The position numbers and the translations under genes were made by a program. DNA of 64,000 nucleotides from JAOUEA01 sp963797635 (GTDB taxonomy: Bacteria; Actinomycetota; UBA4738; HRBIN12), in NCBI GenBank assembly GCA_963797635.1, contig CAWCPZ010000011.1, positions 434,001 to 498,000 of the forward strand, given 5' to 3'. The notes under the pieces were generated by a model. The model was given only the letters and a program-made list of their open reading frames with translations, was not told the DNA's origin and did no database searches. This document shows, piece by piece, positions 1-8,460 of the stretch (its first letter is position 1; the number at the start of each line of letters is the position of its first letter).

Positions 1-48
1 GATACATGGCGCCGACCCTGCGTCGGATGAGCCTCATATGCTGAGGGC

Positions 49-2889
49 ATGCCCTGTCCGGTCTGCGGCCATCCGCTCCCCGACGACGCCCGGTTCTGCC
101 CGAACTGCGGCGCCGTCGTCGGCACGCCGCTGGGCACCGAGGAGCGCAAGATCGTCACGGTGCTCTTCGCCGACCTCGTGGACTCCACCGGCCTCGCGCA
201 GCGCCTCGACGCCGAGCGAGCGAGGGAGATCCTCGGGCAGTTCTTCGCCACCGCCACGGAGGAACTGCAGAACTTGCGCGGGCGGCCGGAGAAGTTCATC
301 GGCGACGCCGTCATGGCGGTCTTCGGGCTACCGCACGTCCACGAAGACGACGCGGTGCGCGCGGTCAGAGCGGGCCTCGCGATCCGCGCCCGCGTGCGCC
401 GACTCGGCCGGTCCGCAGGGCTCGCCGAGCCGCTCGACGTGCGGGTGGGCATCGAATCGGGCGAGGCCGCCACGGGCGAAGGCCCCGCCGGACAACTGCT
501 CGTGACCGGCCAGGTCGTGAACGCGGCGGCGCGCCTGCAGACCGCTGCCGCGCCCGGCGAGGTGCTGGCCGGGATCACGGCGCACACCCTCACCGACACG
601 CAGGTCTCCTACGGCGAGCCCCGTGACGTCGTCGCGAAGGGATTCGACGGCTTCCTCTCAGCCTTCCCCGCCGAAGGGCTCACGACCCGCTCGGTCCGCC
701 GCACCATCCCGTTCGTCGGCCGCTCGAGCGAGCTCACGATCCTGCGCGAGTGCTTCGCTCGGGCCGCGGGGGCCGGTCGCCCGGTCCTCGCCACGATCCT
801 CGGCGAGGGCGGCATCGGGAAGACCCGCCTCGCCGACGAGCTCGTGGCCGGCCTCGACGTCGATGTCCGGGTCCTGCGCGGCGCAGCGCGGTCCTATACC
901 GACACCGCCACGTTCGCACCCGTCGCGGCCATCGTCGCCGAACTCGCGGGGATCGAGGACGGCGATGCGCCGGAGAAGGCGCGGCAGCGGCTCACGGAGC
1001 TCGTCGAACGCTGGTGCGACCGCGCGGAGGGCGACCAGATCGTGGACCGGCTGGGGCTGCTGTTCGGCGCGGCGAAGCACCGGATCGACGAGTCGGCCTT
1101 CGTGCACGACGTCCAAGCCGGGTTCATCGATCTCGTGGACGGGCTCGTGCAGGACGGTGCCGCGGTGCTCGTGTTCGACGACGCGCACGCGCTGAAGCCC
1201 GCCATGGTGGAGCTCGTGCAGCGCCTGGGGGCCGCCCCCTCGGGCGGGCCGCGCACGGCGCTCACGCTCGCCCTCGCGCGGCCGGAGCTCATCGAGGAGC
1301 ACCCCACGTGGGGCTCCTCCGCGGCCAACGCCGTGATGCTGCGGCTCGAGCCGTTGCCCGCCGACGACGCCGTCGCGCTCGTGCGCCAGGCCGGCGGTGG
1401 CCGCATCGCCGACGAGGAGGCCGCCGAGATCGCCGGTCGCGCCGGGGGCAACCCGTTCTTCATCGTGGAGACCACCGGCATGCTGCTCGGGGGCGACGGT
1501 GAGCATCCACCCGGCTCGCGCACGATCCCGGCCACCGTGCAGGCAGTGGTGGCGGCGCGCCTCGACGCGCTCTCGCCCCGGTTGCGCGACCTCGCGCGCC
1601 GCGCATCGGTGTTCCTCTACTCCTTCGACCTGCCCGAGCTCGGTGCCGTGGACGAGGCGGCCGATCTCGATGAGCTCCGCGACCTCGAGGAGGCCGAGAT
1701 CCTCGTGCGCGAAGTCGGCAGCGGGGGGCCGGCGCGCTGGCGCGTCCGCCACGCCACGCTGCGCGAGGTGGCCTACGCGAGCCTGCCGAAGCGCGAGCGG
1801 CTGCGGCTGCACGAGCGGGTCGCCGATCGCCTGCTCGCCGCGGGCCACCCCTCGTACGCCGCCGACCACCTCGAGCTCGCCGCGTTCGCCTCGCTGGACA
1901 TGGACCCGCAGGACCGCACACTCCCCGAGCGCGCAGCCGACGCCCTGCTCGGCGCGGCCGACCGCGCGCGTCGCCGGATGGAGAGCCGCACGGCCGTCGA
2001 CCACTACCGGCGGACACTCGCGATGTCGGGCCCCGAGGACGGGTGGGGCGTGCGCGAGGCGCGGGCCCTCGCCGGCATGGGCGAGGCGCGCTACTGGCTC
2101 GGCGAGTACGCGGAGGCGCGCGACGCCCTCGAGCGCGCAGCGACGATCGCGACCGAGCACGAGGACGCGTTCGCGGTGGCGCTCGCGCTGCGGTTCCTCG
2201 GGGACATCGCGATCAACGTCGAGGCCGATCTCGACAAGGCGGAGGAGCTGCTCGACCGGTCCCTCGCCGCGGCCGAGGAGCTCGGCGAGCCCATGGCGCT
2301 CACCCGGACCCTGCTGTTCGCCGGCTGGGTGCCGTGGACGCGCGGGGACTTCGACGAGTCGGAGAAGGTGTGGCGGCGCGCCCTCGAGGTCGCCGAAGAC
2401 GACGACCGGTGGGCGCGTGTGCGAGCGCTCACATCGCTCTCGATCAACCGCTCGGAGGTGAAGGACCTCGACGCCGCGCTCGAGCTCATCGAGGAGGCCG
2501 GCGCCCTCGCGGAGAAGACCGGCGATCGGTTCAGCATCGCGGTCGCCGACGTGCAACACGCGCGGGTGCTCCACGACCTCGGACGCGTCGAGGAGGCACT
2601 CGTGTGCTTCGACCGCGGCGTCGCGACCTTCGAGGACCTCGGCGCGCGTTGGGAGTGGGCCGACGCACTCGCCGCGCGCGGCATCTCCAAGCGCGAGCTC
2701 GGCCGGCTCGACGACGCCGAGACGGACCTTCGCCTCGCGATCCGGATCTCCGAGGAGCTCGGTGAGCGCCAGCTCGCGAGCTGGACGTGGCGCGCGCTCG
2801 CGCGGGTCGCCGAACGCCGCGGCGACGAGGCCGCCGCCGCCGAACTGTTCCGCAACGCCCAGGAGGCCGAGTCGCGCTTCCCCCGGTAA
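49..2889 (+). CDS. Zinc-ribbon / class III nucleotidyl cyclase / AAA ATPase / TPR signalling protein
   Basis: This 946-residue multidomain protein starts with a zinc ribbon (Cys3, Cys6, Cys17, Cys20). A class III adenylyl/guanylyl cyclase domain follows at about residues 33-200. Metal-binding Asp42 (FADLVDST) and Asp86 (KFIGDA) are present, as are Lys82 and the transition-state pair Asn158/Arg162 (VNAAAR), so the cyclase looks catalytically competent. An AAA/NB-ARC-like ATPase begins near residue 225 with Walker A GEGGIGKT at about 252-259. The C-terminal third is alpha-helical TPR-like repeats. This architecture is common in actinobacteria and mycobacteria, where it is read as a signal-integrating cyclase-regulator; the input signal is unknown. 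No membrane segment is visible. The start is an ATG immediately before the zinc ribbon. It is not part of an operon that I can see. Confidence 0.85.
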   Translation: MPCPVCGHPLPDDARFCPNCGAVVGTPLGTEERKIVTVLFADLVDSTGLAQRLDAERAREILGQFFATATEELQNLRGRPEKFIGDAVMAVFGLPHVHEDDAVRAVRAGLAIRARVRRLGRSAGLAEPLDVRVGIESGEAATGEGPAGQLLVTGQVVNAAARLQTAAAPGEVLAGITAHTLTDTQVSYGEPRDVVAKGFDGFLSAFPAEGLTTRSVRRTIPFVGRSSELTILRECFARAAGAGRPVLATILGEGGIGKTRLADELVAGLDVDVRVLRGAARSYTDTATFAPVAAIVAELAGIEDGDAPEKARQRLTELVERWCDRAEGDQIVDRLGLLFGAAKHRIDESAFVHDVQAGFIDLVDGLVQDGAAVLVFDDAHALKPAMVELVQRLGAAPSGGPRTALTLALARPELIEEHPTWGSSAANAVMLRLEPLPADDAVALVRQAGGGRIADEEAAEIAGRAGGNPFFIVETTGMLLGGDGEHPPGSRTIPATVQAVVAARLDALSPRLRDLARRASVFLYSFDLPELGAVDEAADLDELRDLEEAEILVREVGSGGPARWRVRHATLREVAYASLPKRERLRLHERVADRLLAAGHPSYAADHLELAAFASLDMDPQDRTLPERAADALLGAADRARRRMESRTAVDHYRRTLAMSGPEDGWGVREARALAGMGEARYWLGEYAEARDALERAATIATEHEDAFAVALALRFLGDIAINVEADLDKAEELLDRSLAAAEELGEPMALTRTLLFAGWVPWTRGDFDESEKVWRRALEVAEDDDRWARVRALTSLSINRSEVKDLDAALELIEEAGALAEKTGDRFSIAVADVQHARVLHDLGRVEEALVCFDRGVATFEDLGARWEWADALAARGISKRELGRLDDAETDLRLAIRISEELGERQLASWTWRALARVAERRGDEAAAAELFRNAQEAESRFPR

Positions 2890-2901
2890 CGGGGGGTCTG
2901 C

Positions 2902-2977
<76 letters not shown>

Positions 2978-3015
2978 GTGGTGTCACTCCATGCTAACCG
3001 CGCCCGTGTGCACCT

Positions 3016-3531
3016 TCAACCGGCCTCATCGAACGCCGGGTGCCACCGGACGGACCCCTCGAGCGCCAGTGGAGCCTCGTCGAGGCGCGCCACCATGAAG
3101 TCCTCCTCGGCGATCTCGAACCCTTCCTCCGCCTCGCCGGCGTAGGGGTTCTTCAGCCCGAAGGTGGAGGCGGGGACGAAGCCGAACCGCGGGTAGTACG
3201 CCGGCGACCCGAGCAGCATCACGACCCGCTCCCCCCGCCGGGCGGCTTCCTCGAGCGCGGCGCGCACCAGCGCCCCGCCGCATCCCTGCCCCTGGCGTTC
3301 GGGGAGCACCCCGATGGGGCCGAGCGCGAGGACCGGCGTGGCGCCGACCCACCCGCGGCTCATCTGCACGTGGCCGATCATCGTGTCGCCGTCCTCGGCG
3401 ACCAAGGCGAACGACCCCTCCTCGTCCGCCACCGCACGTGCGATCTCGGCTTCCAGATCGCGCTCGAACGCCAGGCGCTCGAGCGCGAACGACGCATCCC
3501 GGTCGTCGGTGCGCTCGAGCCGGATGTTCAT
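3016..3531 (-). CDS. GNAT-family N-acetyltransferase
   Basis: A 171-residue protein with the GNAT fold. Acetyl-CoA-binding motif A is visible as LPERQGQGCGGALVRAALEEA near residues 77-97, followed by the strand and YYPRFGF segment typical of YhbS-like acetyltransferases. The acyl acceptor cannot be told from sequence. It is the last gene of the minus-strand operon VOC-VOC-dut-GNAT. Its ATG overlaps the dut stop codon by four bases, so translational coupling is likely. Family assignment is secure and the substrate is open. Confidence 0.8.
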   Translation of the reverse strand: MNIRLERTDDRDASFALERLAFERDLEAEIARAVADEEGSFALVAEDGDTMIGHVQMSRGWVGATPVLALGPIGVLPERQGQGCGGALVRAALEEAARRGERVVMLLGSPAYYPRFGFVPASTFGLKNPYAGEAEEGFEIAEEDFMVARLDEAPLALEGSVRWHPAFDEAG

Positions 3532-3962
3532 GCGCTGCCCGTCGAGCCGAACCCGCCCGCGCCACGGGCGCTGTCCGGCAGCGCGTCGACCCAGCCGGGG
3601 ACCACCGATGGCAGCGCCACGATCACCAGCTGCGCGATGCGTTCTCCCTTCGTGATCGTCACGGCGTCGGTTCGGTCGAGGTTGACCACGGCCACGATCA
3701 GCTCGCCGCGGTAGCCGGCGTCGATCAGGCCTGGCGCGTTCGCCAGGGTGAGGCCGTGCTTGGAGGCAAGCCCGGAACGAGGCAGGACGAGCCCGGCGTG
3801 CCCGTCGGGGATCGCCACCGCGACCCCGGTCGGGATCATCGCCCGCTCCCCCGGGAGCACCTCCACGTCGGCGTTCGCCCGAAGGTCGAGTCCGGCGTCG
3901 CCGGGATGGTGCGCCTCCGGCAACGCGGCGCCCGGATCGATGCGACGGAACGGCAGATCCAT
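3528..3962 (-). CDS. dut: dUTP diphosphatase (dUTPase)
   Basis: This 144-residue trimeric-type dUTPase hydrolyses dUTP to dUMP and pyrophosphate, keeping uracil out of DNA and supplying the dTMP pathway. All five conserved motifs are visible in order: GDAGLDL, PRSGLASKHGL, GLIDAGYRGEL, ERIAQLV, and the C-terminal GAGGFGSTG arm that closes over the active site. The ATG shares one base with the stop of the upstream VOC gene (TGATG). Its placement just downstream of ribonucleotide reductase fits nucleotide metabolism. Confidence 0.95.
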   Translation of the reverse strand: MDLPFRRIDPGAALPEAHHPGDAGLDLRANADVEVLPGERAMIPTGVAVAIPDGHAGLVLPRSGLASKHGLTLANAPGLIDAGYRGELIVAVVNLDRTDAVTITKGERIAQLVIVALPSVVPGWVDALPDSARGAGGFGSTGSA

Positions 3963-4345
3963 CAGCCCGACACCGCTTCGATCAACTCGAGCCGGTTGCC
4001 GAACGGATCGCGCAGGTACCAGCGCTCGTGACCGTCGAGCTGGGTGTCGTCCTCCACCGCGAGGCCGGCCGACTCCACGCGCTCGCGCAACGCGCGGAGG
4101 CCACGGATCCGCAGCGCCGGATGCGCCTTGGTCGATGCTCGGAAACCGTCCTCCACGCCGAGGTGGAGCTCGGTGGCACCCGACCGGAACCAGCGGCCGC
4201 CGCGCGCCGCCAGGTGCTCGGGTTTCGGGACGACCTCGAACGCCAGGACGCCCGCGTAGAACGCCTCGGCGTCGGGCTCCCTGCCGGGCGGCATCGCCAG
4301 CTGCACGTGGTGGAAGCCTTCGACGGAGAACGACGGGTCGCTCAC
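3962..4345 (-). CDS. VOC (glyoxalase/bleomycin-resistance-fold) protein, downstream copy
   Basis: A 127-residue single-domain VOC protein with the paired beta-alpha-beta-beta-beta modules and the family features HHVQLAMPPG at the N terminus and DPFGNRLELIE at the C terminus. It is a clear paralogue of the adjacent upstream gene: both share HHVQLAMPPG, a WFR.G...HLGVE block and the terminal DPFGNR.ELIEA. The pair is therefore a local tandem duplication. It overlaps the upstream gene by four bases. Substrate and metal dependence cannot be assigned. Confidence 0.8.
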   Translation of the reverse strand: MSDPSFSVEGFHHVQLAMPPGREPDAEAFYAGVLAFEVVPKPEHLAARGGRWFRSGATELHLGVEDGFRASTKAHPALRIRGLRALRERVESAGLAVEDDTQLDGHERWYLRDPFGNRLELIEAVSG

Positions 4346-4722
4346 GCCGCCTCGATCAGCTCCACCCGGTTGCCGAACGGATCGCGAACGTACACGCGGT
4401 GGAAGCCCTCCATCTCCACGGTGTCGGTGACGCGGTATCCCGCAGCCTCGATCCGTTCGCGGAGCGTCTCCAATCCGCTGACCAGGAACGCGGGATGCGC
4501 CTTGTGCGCCGGCGTGAACGAGGTCTCCTCGACCCCCAGATGCACCTCGAGATCTCCCTTGCGGAACCAGACACCCCCGGCGGGTGAGAGCAGGTCGGGC
4601 TTGGGGATGCGCTCCAGGCCCAGGATGGCGCCGTAGAACCGCGCCGCGGCGTCCTCCTCACCGGGTGGCATCGCGAGCTGCACGTGGTGCAGGCCCACGA
4701 GCCCGCTCTCTTCGATGGTCAT
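4342..4722 (-). CDS. VOC (glyoxalase/bleomycin-resistance-fold) protein, upstream copy
   Basis: First gene of the VOC-VOC-dut-GNAT operon, about 126 residues from the chosen start, with the VOC fold and paralogous to the next gene. An in-frame GTG at 4767 would add 15 residues, but the family normally begins just before the LHHVQLAMPPG strand. A TACTGT -10-like hexamer lies seven bases upstream of the ATG at 4722, which would make the mRNA leaderless; I therefore chose the ATG. A TTGACG -35-like hexamer is also present, but its spacing of about 19 bp is long, so the promoter is tentative. Confidence 0.78.
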   Translation of the reverse strand: MTIEESGLVGLHHVQLAMPPGEEDAAARFYGAILGLERIPKPDLLSPAGGVWFRKGDLEVHLGVEETSFTPAHKAHPAFLVSGLETLRERIEAAGYRVTDTVEMEGFHRVYVRDPFGNRVELIEAA

Positions 4723-4786
4723 GGCGCGCACAGTAGCCGACCGGGGCGCTGCGTCGTCAACAGACACGGGGACACCGGACGCACGA

Positions 4787-4812
4787 AGGCCGGGGCACGG
4801 GCGCCCCGGCCT
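4787..4812 (-). terminator. Hairpin downstream of nrdJ, probable transcription terminator
   Basis: A perfect 10-bp inverted repeat (AGGCCGGGGC at 4787-4796, GCCCCGGCCT at 4803-4812, six-base loop) starts 15 bases after the nrdJ stop codon. There is no long U tract after it, as is usual for GC-rich actinobacterial terminators. It separates nrdJ from the VOC operon. Confidence 0.6.
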
Positions 4813-4827
4813 GTCGTGGTCGTTCCG

Positions 4828-7581
4828 CTACGAGCAGCCGCTGGTGCTGCCGCAGCTCGAGCACACGTAGCACGAGCCGGCCGGCTGCATCTTCGAGCCA
4901 CACGAGTAGCAGAGCGGCGCGTCGAGCGCCCTCGCCGTCTGCTTGTCGGTGACCTCGATCAGGTGCGGCGCCTCGGCCGGCACGTCCACCGGCGCGGGAG
5001 CCTCGAGCGCTGGTTGCTCGCTCTTGGCCGCGATCTCGGCCTGCACCGACTCCGTGCGCTCGGCGATCGACTTGATGCCGAGCCCCTCCCGGGTTTCCTC
5101 CGGCAGATGGTCGAGCGCCAGGCGCCGGAACACGTAGTCGAGCAACGACGACGCGAACCGGATGTCGGGGTCGTTCGTCATGCCGCTGGGCTCGAACTTC
5201 AGGTTGATGAACTTCGAGACGTAGGTCTCCAGCGGCACGCCGTACTGCAACCCGATGGAGACCGCGATCGAGAAGGCGTCCATCACCCCGCTGAGGGTGG
5301 AGCCCTGCTTCGAGGTCTTGAGGAACACCTCGCCGAGCCCGTCGTCGGGGTAGGAGCCCGCCGTGATGTAGCCCTCGGCATCGCCCACCTGGAACGAGGT
5401 GGTGAGCGACGGGCGCGACATCGGCAGGCGCTTGCGCACCGGGTGCGCCAACTCGGGCGGCTCGGGCTGGGCGGCCGACTGCTTCTTGTCGGCCGACAGC
5501 GGCTGGGCGACCTTGCAGTTGTCGCGGTAGATCGCGACCGCCTTCAGACCGAGCTTCCACGACTCGACGAAGAGCTGTTCCACCTCTTCGATCGTGGCTT
5601 CTTCGGGCATGTTCACGGTCTTGGAGATCGCGCCCGAGATGAACGGCTGGGCAGCCGCCATCATGCGGACGTGGCCCATGTAGTGGATGGGCTGGGCCCC
5701 CATGGCCGTGTCGAACACCGAGTAGTGCTCGACCTTCAGGTGCGGCGCCTCGACCACCGAGTTGTGCTCGGCGATGTACGCGACGATGTCGTCGACCTGC
5801 TCGGGGTCGTAGCCCAGCTTGTCGAGCGCCCTGGGCACCGTCTGGTTCACGAACTGCATCGTGCCGCCACCGACCAGCTTCTTGGTCTTGACCAATGCCA
5901 GCTCGGGTTCGATGCCGGTGGTGTCGCAGTCCATCATCAAGCCGATCGTGCCGGTGGGAGCGAGCACGCTGGCCTGCGCGTTCCGGTAGCCGTGCAGCTC
6001 GCCCAGCGAGATGGCCTCGTCCCACGACTGCTTCGCGGCACTGAGCATGCCCTCGGGCACGAGCTCGGGGTCGATCTCGTCGGCCGCCGCGCGGTGCTTC
6101 TTGATGACGCGGATCATGGCGTCGCGGTTGGGCTCGAACCCGGCGAACGGTCCCATGACCTCGGCGATGCGAGCACTGGTTCGGTAGGCCTGGCCGGTCA
6201 TGATCGCCGTGATGGCGCCGGCCCAGGCACGTCCGCCGTCGGAGTCGTACGGCAGTCCTCGCGCCATGAGGAGCGCGCCGAGGTTGGCGTACCCGAGGCC
6301 CAGCTGACGATAGTCGCGCGCGTTCTTCGCGATCTTCTCGGTCGGGTAGTCGGACTCGCCCACGACGATCTCCTGGGCGGTGAACACGACCTCGACCGCC
6401 CGCTTGTAGCTGGCGACATCGAACGAGCCGTCCTCGTTCAGGAACTTCATGAGGTTGAGCGACGCGAGGTTGCACGCGGAGTTGTCCAGGTGCATGTACT
6501 CGCTGCACGGGTTGGAGCCGTTGATCCGGCCCGATGCCGGGCACGTGTGCCACTCGTTGATGGTGGTGTCGTACTGCATGCCGGGATCGGCACACTGCCA
6601 CGCCGCGTCGGCGATCTGGCGCATCAGGTCGCGGGCGCGCACGGTGGCGACCGTCTCGTCGCTGGTGACGGCCTTCAGCTTCCAGTCCTGGTCCTGCTCG
6701 AACGCCCGCATGAACTCGTCGGTCACCCGCACCGAGTTGTTGGCGTTCTGATACTGGATCGAGGCGCTGTCCTTGCCGTCGAGGTCCATGTCGAACCCGG
6801 CGTCACGCAGCGCGCGAGCCTTGTGCTCTTCGTTGGACTTGCACCAGATGAAGTCCTCGACGTCGGGATGGTCGACGTTCAGGATCACCATCTTGGCGGC
6901 CCGTCGCGTCTTGCCGCCCGACTTGATCGTGCCGGCCGACGCGTCGGCGCCGCGCATGAAGCTCACCGGCCCGCTCGCCGTGCCGCCGCCCGCCAGCGTC
7001 TCCTTCGACGAGCGGATCTTGCTCAGGTTGATGCCGGAGCCCGAGCCGCCCTTGAAGATCGTGCCTTCTTCGACGTACCAGTTGAGGATGGAGCTCATGT
7101 GGTCGTCGACCGCCAGGATGAAGCACGCCGAACACTGCTGCGGCGTGTCGGGCACCCCGACGTTGAACCACACGGGCGAGTTGAAGGCGGCCTTCTGGGT
7201 GACGATCAGGTGGGTCAGCTCATCGGCGAAGACCTGCGCGTCGTCCTTCGAGGCGAAGTAGTGGTTCTTCTCGCCCCAGCCGCGGATCGTGTCCACGACC
7301 CGGCCGGCGAGCTGGCGGACGCTCGATTCGCGCTGCGGCGTGCCCAGGGTGCCTCGGAAGTACTTCTGCGCCACGATGTTCGTGGCGTTCTGGGACCAGG
7401 TCTTCGGGAACTCGACGTCCCGCTGCTCGAAGGCGTTGCCGCCCTCCTTGTAGTTCGGGATGACCGCGTCGCGGATCTCCCATTCCACGTCCTCGAACGG
7501 ATGCCGTTCCTCGGTCGTGAAGTAGCGCGTGAACGTCAATCCCTCACGGATGACTTCGACGTCCCCCTCTTTGGTGGCCAC
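4828..7581 (-). CDS. nrdJ: Adenosylcobalamin-dependent (class II) ribonucleotide reductase
   Basis: This 917-residue class II ribonucleotide reductase converts ribonucleotides to deoxyribonucleotides using an adenosylcobalamin-derived thiyl radical, independent of oxygen. The active-site set known from class II enzymes is complete: Cys150 (QQCSACF), Asn357/Cys359/Glu361 in NPCSE, and Cys370 (SACNLASL), with the same spacing as the Thermotoga enzyme. A C-terminal zinc-finger-like segment carries several CxxC pairs (CYSCGSK..CYVCSSCG), as in long NrdJ proteins. The start is GTG, placed about nine bases after a GGAGG ribosome-binding site. Upstream lie a good sigma-70-like promoter and two NrdR boxes. 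A cobalamin adenosyltransferase gene occurs at 34.0 kb. Confidence 0.95.
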   Translation of the reverse strand: MATKEGDVEVIREGLTFTRYFTTEERHPFEDVEWEIRDAVIPNYKEGGNAFEQRDVEFPKTWSQNATNIVAQKYFRGTLGTPQRESSVRQLAGRVVDTIRGWGEKNHYFASKDDAQVFADELTHLIVTQKAAFNSPVWFNVGVPDTPQQCSACFILAVDDHMSSILNWYVEEGTIFKGGSGSGINLSKIRSSKETLAGGGTASGPVSFMRGADASAGTIKSGGKTRRAAKMVILNVDHPDVEDFIWCKSNEEHKARALRDAGFDMDLDGKDSASIQYQNANNSVRVTDEFMRAFEQDQDWKLKAVTSDETVATVRARDLMRQIADAAWQCADPGMQYDTTINEWHTCPASGRINGSNPCSEYMHLDNSACNLASLNLMKFLNEDGSFDVASYKRAVEVVFTAQEIVVGESDYPTEKIAKNARDYRQLGLGYANLGALLMARGLPYDSDGGRAWAGAITAIMTGQAYRTSARIAEVMGPFAGFEPNRDAMIRVIKKHRAAADEIDPELVPEGMLSAAKQSWDEAISLGELHGYRNAQASVLAPTGTIGLMMDCDTTGIEPELALVKTKKLVGGGTMQFVNQTVPRALDKLGYDPEQVDDIVAYIAEHNSVVEAPHLKVEHYSVFDTAMGAQPIHYMGHVRMMAAAQPFISGAISKTVNMPEEATIEEVEQLFVESWKLGLKAVAIYRDNCKVAQPLSADKKQSAAQPEPPELAHPVRKRLPMSRPSLTTSFQVGDAEGYITAGSYPDDGLGEVFLKTSKQGSTLSGVMDAFSIAVSIGLQYGVPLETYVSKFINLKFEPSGMTNDPDIRFASSLLDYVFRRLALDHLPEETREGLGIKSIAERTESVQAEIAAKSEQPALEAPAPVDVPAEAPHLIEVTDKQTARALDAPLCYSCGSKMQPAGSCYVCSSCGSTSGCS

Positions 7582-7667
7582 CTACACACCCCTCCTTCCG
7601 TCTTGCTTGCTACCGCCCGTTCCGTACCGCGTGGGGAAGATCACATCGGTGGAATCACAGGGACGTG

Positions 7668-7696
7668 ATTCTTGCCCGAGGGCGGGGAGGTGTCAA
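7668..7696 (-). promoter_or_regulatory. nrdJ promoter (-35 TTGACA, -10 AAGAAT)
   Basis: On the minus strand a perfect TTGACA (7691-7696) is followed after exactly 17 bp by AAGAAT (7668-7673, four of six consensus bases). It lies about 90 bp upstream of the nrdJ GTG and just downstream of the NrdR boxes. The call rests on sequence match and position only. Confidence 0.65.
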
Positions 7697-7704
7697 CACC
7701 ATTC

Positions 7705-7720
7705 TCCCAATATCTTGACG
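7705..7720. promoter_or_regulatory. NrdR box, nrdJ-proximal
   Basis: TCCCAATATCTTGACG contains the core CAATATCTTG, nine of ten positions of the NrdR-box core C-W-A-T-A-T-A-T-W-G. It ends eight bases upstream of the nrdJ -35 hexamer. Its core is offset by 32 bp from the second box, the three-helical-turn spacing typical of paired NrdR operators. Confidence 0.7.
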
Positions 7721-7736
7721 GTTCGACACCCTTGAC

Positions 7737-7752
7737 CCACTACATCTTGTGC
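7737..7752. promoter_or_regulatory. NrdR box, nrdJ-distal
   Basis: CCACTACATCTTGTGC matches the box upstream of nrdR (reverse complement CCACAACATCTTGTGG) at 14 of 16 positions and has the inverted-repeat symmetry CCAC..GTGc. Two such similar sites at the two genes expected to be NrdR targets support each other. Confidence 0.75.
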
Positions 7753-7889
7753 TTTCGGGGCACTCTCCCATCCGCCTCGTGCAGGCTACGCGGCGTGGGT
7801 GTGGACAGGCAGCGGAGAGGCGGTGGACAACCGGATTCCTGTCGAACTTTCGGGCCGGCGGCGTCCGTGACGTGACCGGAGGCGCGGGG

Positions 7890-8366
7890 CTAGGAGCTGG
7901 ATCGGCGCTTGGCCGGGACCTTCTTCTGGAGGGAGACCAGCTCGCGCTCGAAGTCGGCCGCCCCTTCGAAATCCTTGTACACCGATGCGAACCGGAGGTA
8001 GGCGACCTCGTCGGTCTTGCGGAGGGCGGCCAGGACCTCGCCTCCCACCACCTGGGAGGACACCTCGGGCCCGCGCCGACGCAACCGAGCCTGGATGCGT
8101 TCCACCATGTCCTCGACCTCGGTGGGCATGACCGGACGATCCGCGAGCGCGTTGCGGATCCCGGCCGCCAGCTTCTCGCGGCTGAACGGATCCTTGGACC
8201 CGTCGCGCTTGACCACGACCAGGCCCACATCCTCGATCCGTTCGAAGGTGGTGTAGCGGCGGGTGCACGCGGCACATTCGCGCCGTCGACGGATGGCCTC
8301 GCCACCGTCGGCGGGCCGGGAGTCGATGACGCGATCCTCGTCGGCGTCGCACCATGGGCATCGCAT
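7890..8366 (-). CDS. nrdR: Transcriptional repressor NrdR
   Basis: NrdR is a nucleotide-sensing zinc-ribbon/ATP-cone repressor of ribonucleotide reductase genes. The protein is 158 residues from the chosen start, with zinc ligands Cys3, Cys6, Cys31 and Cys34 (MRCPWC...CAAC) followed by the ATP-cone domain (VVVKRDGSKDPFSREKL). An in-frame GTG at 8381 would add five residues and would sit inside the NrdR box. I chose the ATG at 8366 because family members begin MRCPxC. It lies next to nrdJ and probably controls both genes. Confidence 0.95.
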   Translation of the reverse strand: MRCPWCDADEDRVIDSRPADGGEAIRRRRECAACTRRYTTFERIEDVGLVVVKRDGSKDPFSREKLAAGIRNALADRPVMPTEVEDMVERIQARLRRRGPEVSSQVVGGEVLAALRKTDEVAYLRFASVYKDFEGAADFERELVSLQKKVPAKRRSSS

Positions 8367-8377
8367 GATCGGGGTAG

Positions 8378-8393
8378 CCACAAGATGTTGTGG
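8378..8393. promoter_or_regulatory. NrdR box upstream of nrdR (autoregulation)
   Basis: CCACAAGATGTTGTGG is a near-perfect palindrome located 12-27 bases upstream of the nrdR ATG. It closely matches the distal nrdJ box. I found no second box at the 32-bp spacing, so this is a single site. It implies negative autoregulation. Confidence 0.7.
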
Positions 8394-8460
8394 CTCGGCG
8401 CACCGTACCCGCGTGCTGGATGAGCGTCAACGCGGGGTCCTCCGAACCGCCCCGGCGGCC

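Larger units (their letters stand above)
7582..7889. other. nrdJ-nrdR intergenic region
   Basis: This 308-bp gap contains no gene. It carries the nrdJ leader (about 80-85 bases), the nrdJ promoter (7668-7696) and two NrdR boxes (7705-7720 and 7737-7752). I saw no cobalamin-riboswitch-like B12 box. The 7753-7889 part, downstream of nrdR, shows no feature that I can support. Confidence 0.6.

Noticed and set aside
4684..7668. 994-codon open frame on the plus strand
   Set aside because: It is exactly antisense to nrdJ, whose catalytic motifs are complete. In such GC-rich DNA the opposite frame often stays open, and its translation is Arg/Val/Asp-rich without motifs.
7582..7740. Cobalamin riboswitch upstream of nrdJ
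   Set aside because: The leader is short and I could not find a B12-box-like core. Such switches normally control B12-independent alternatives.
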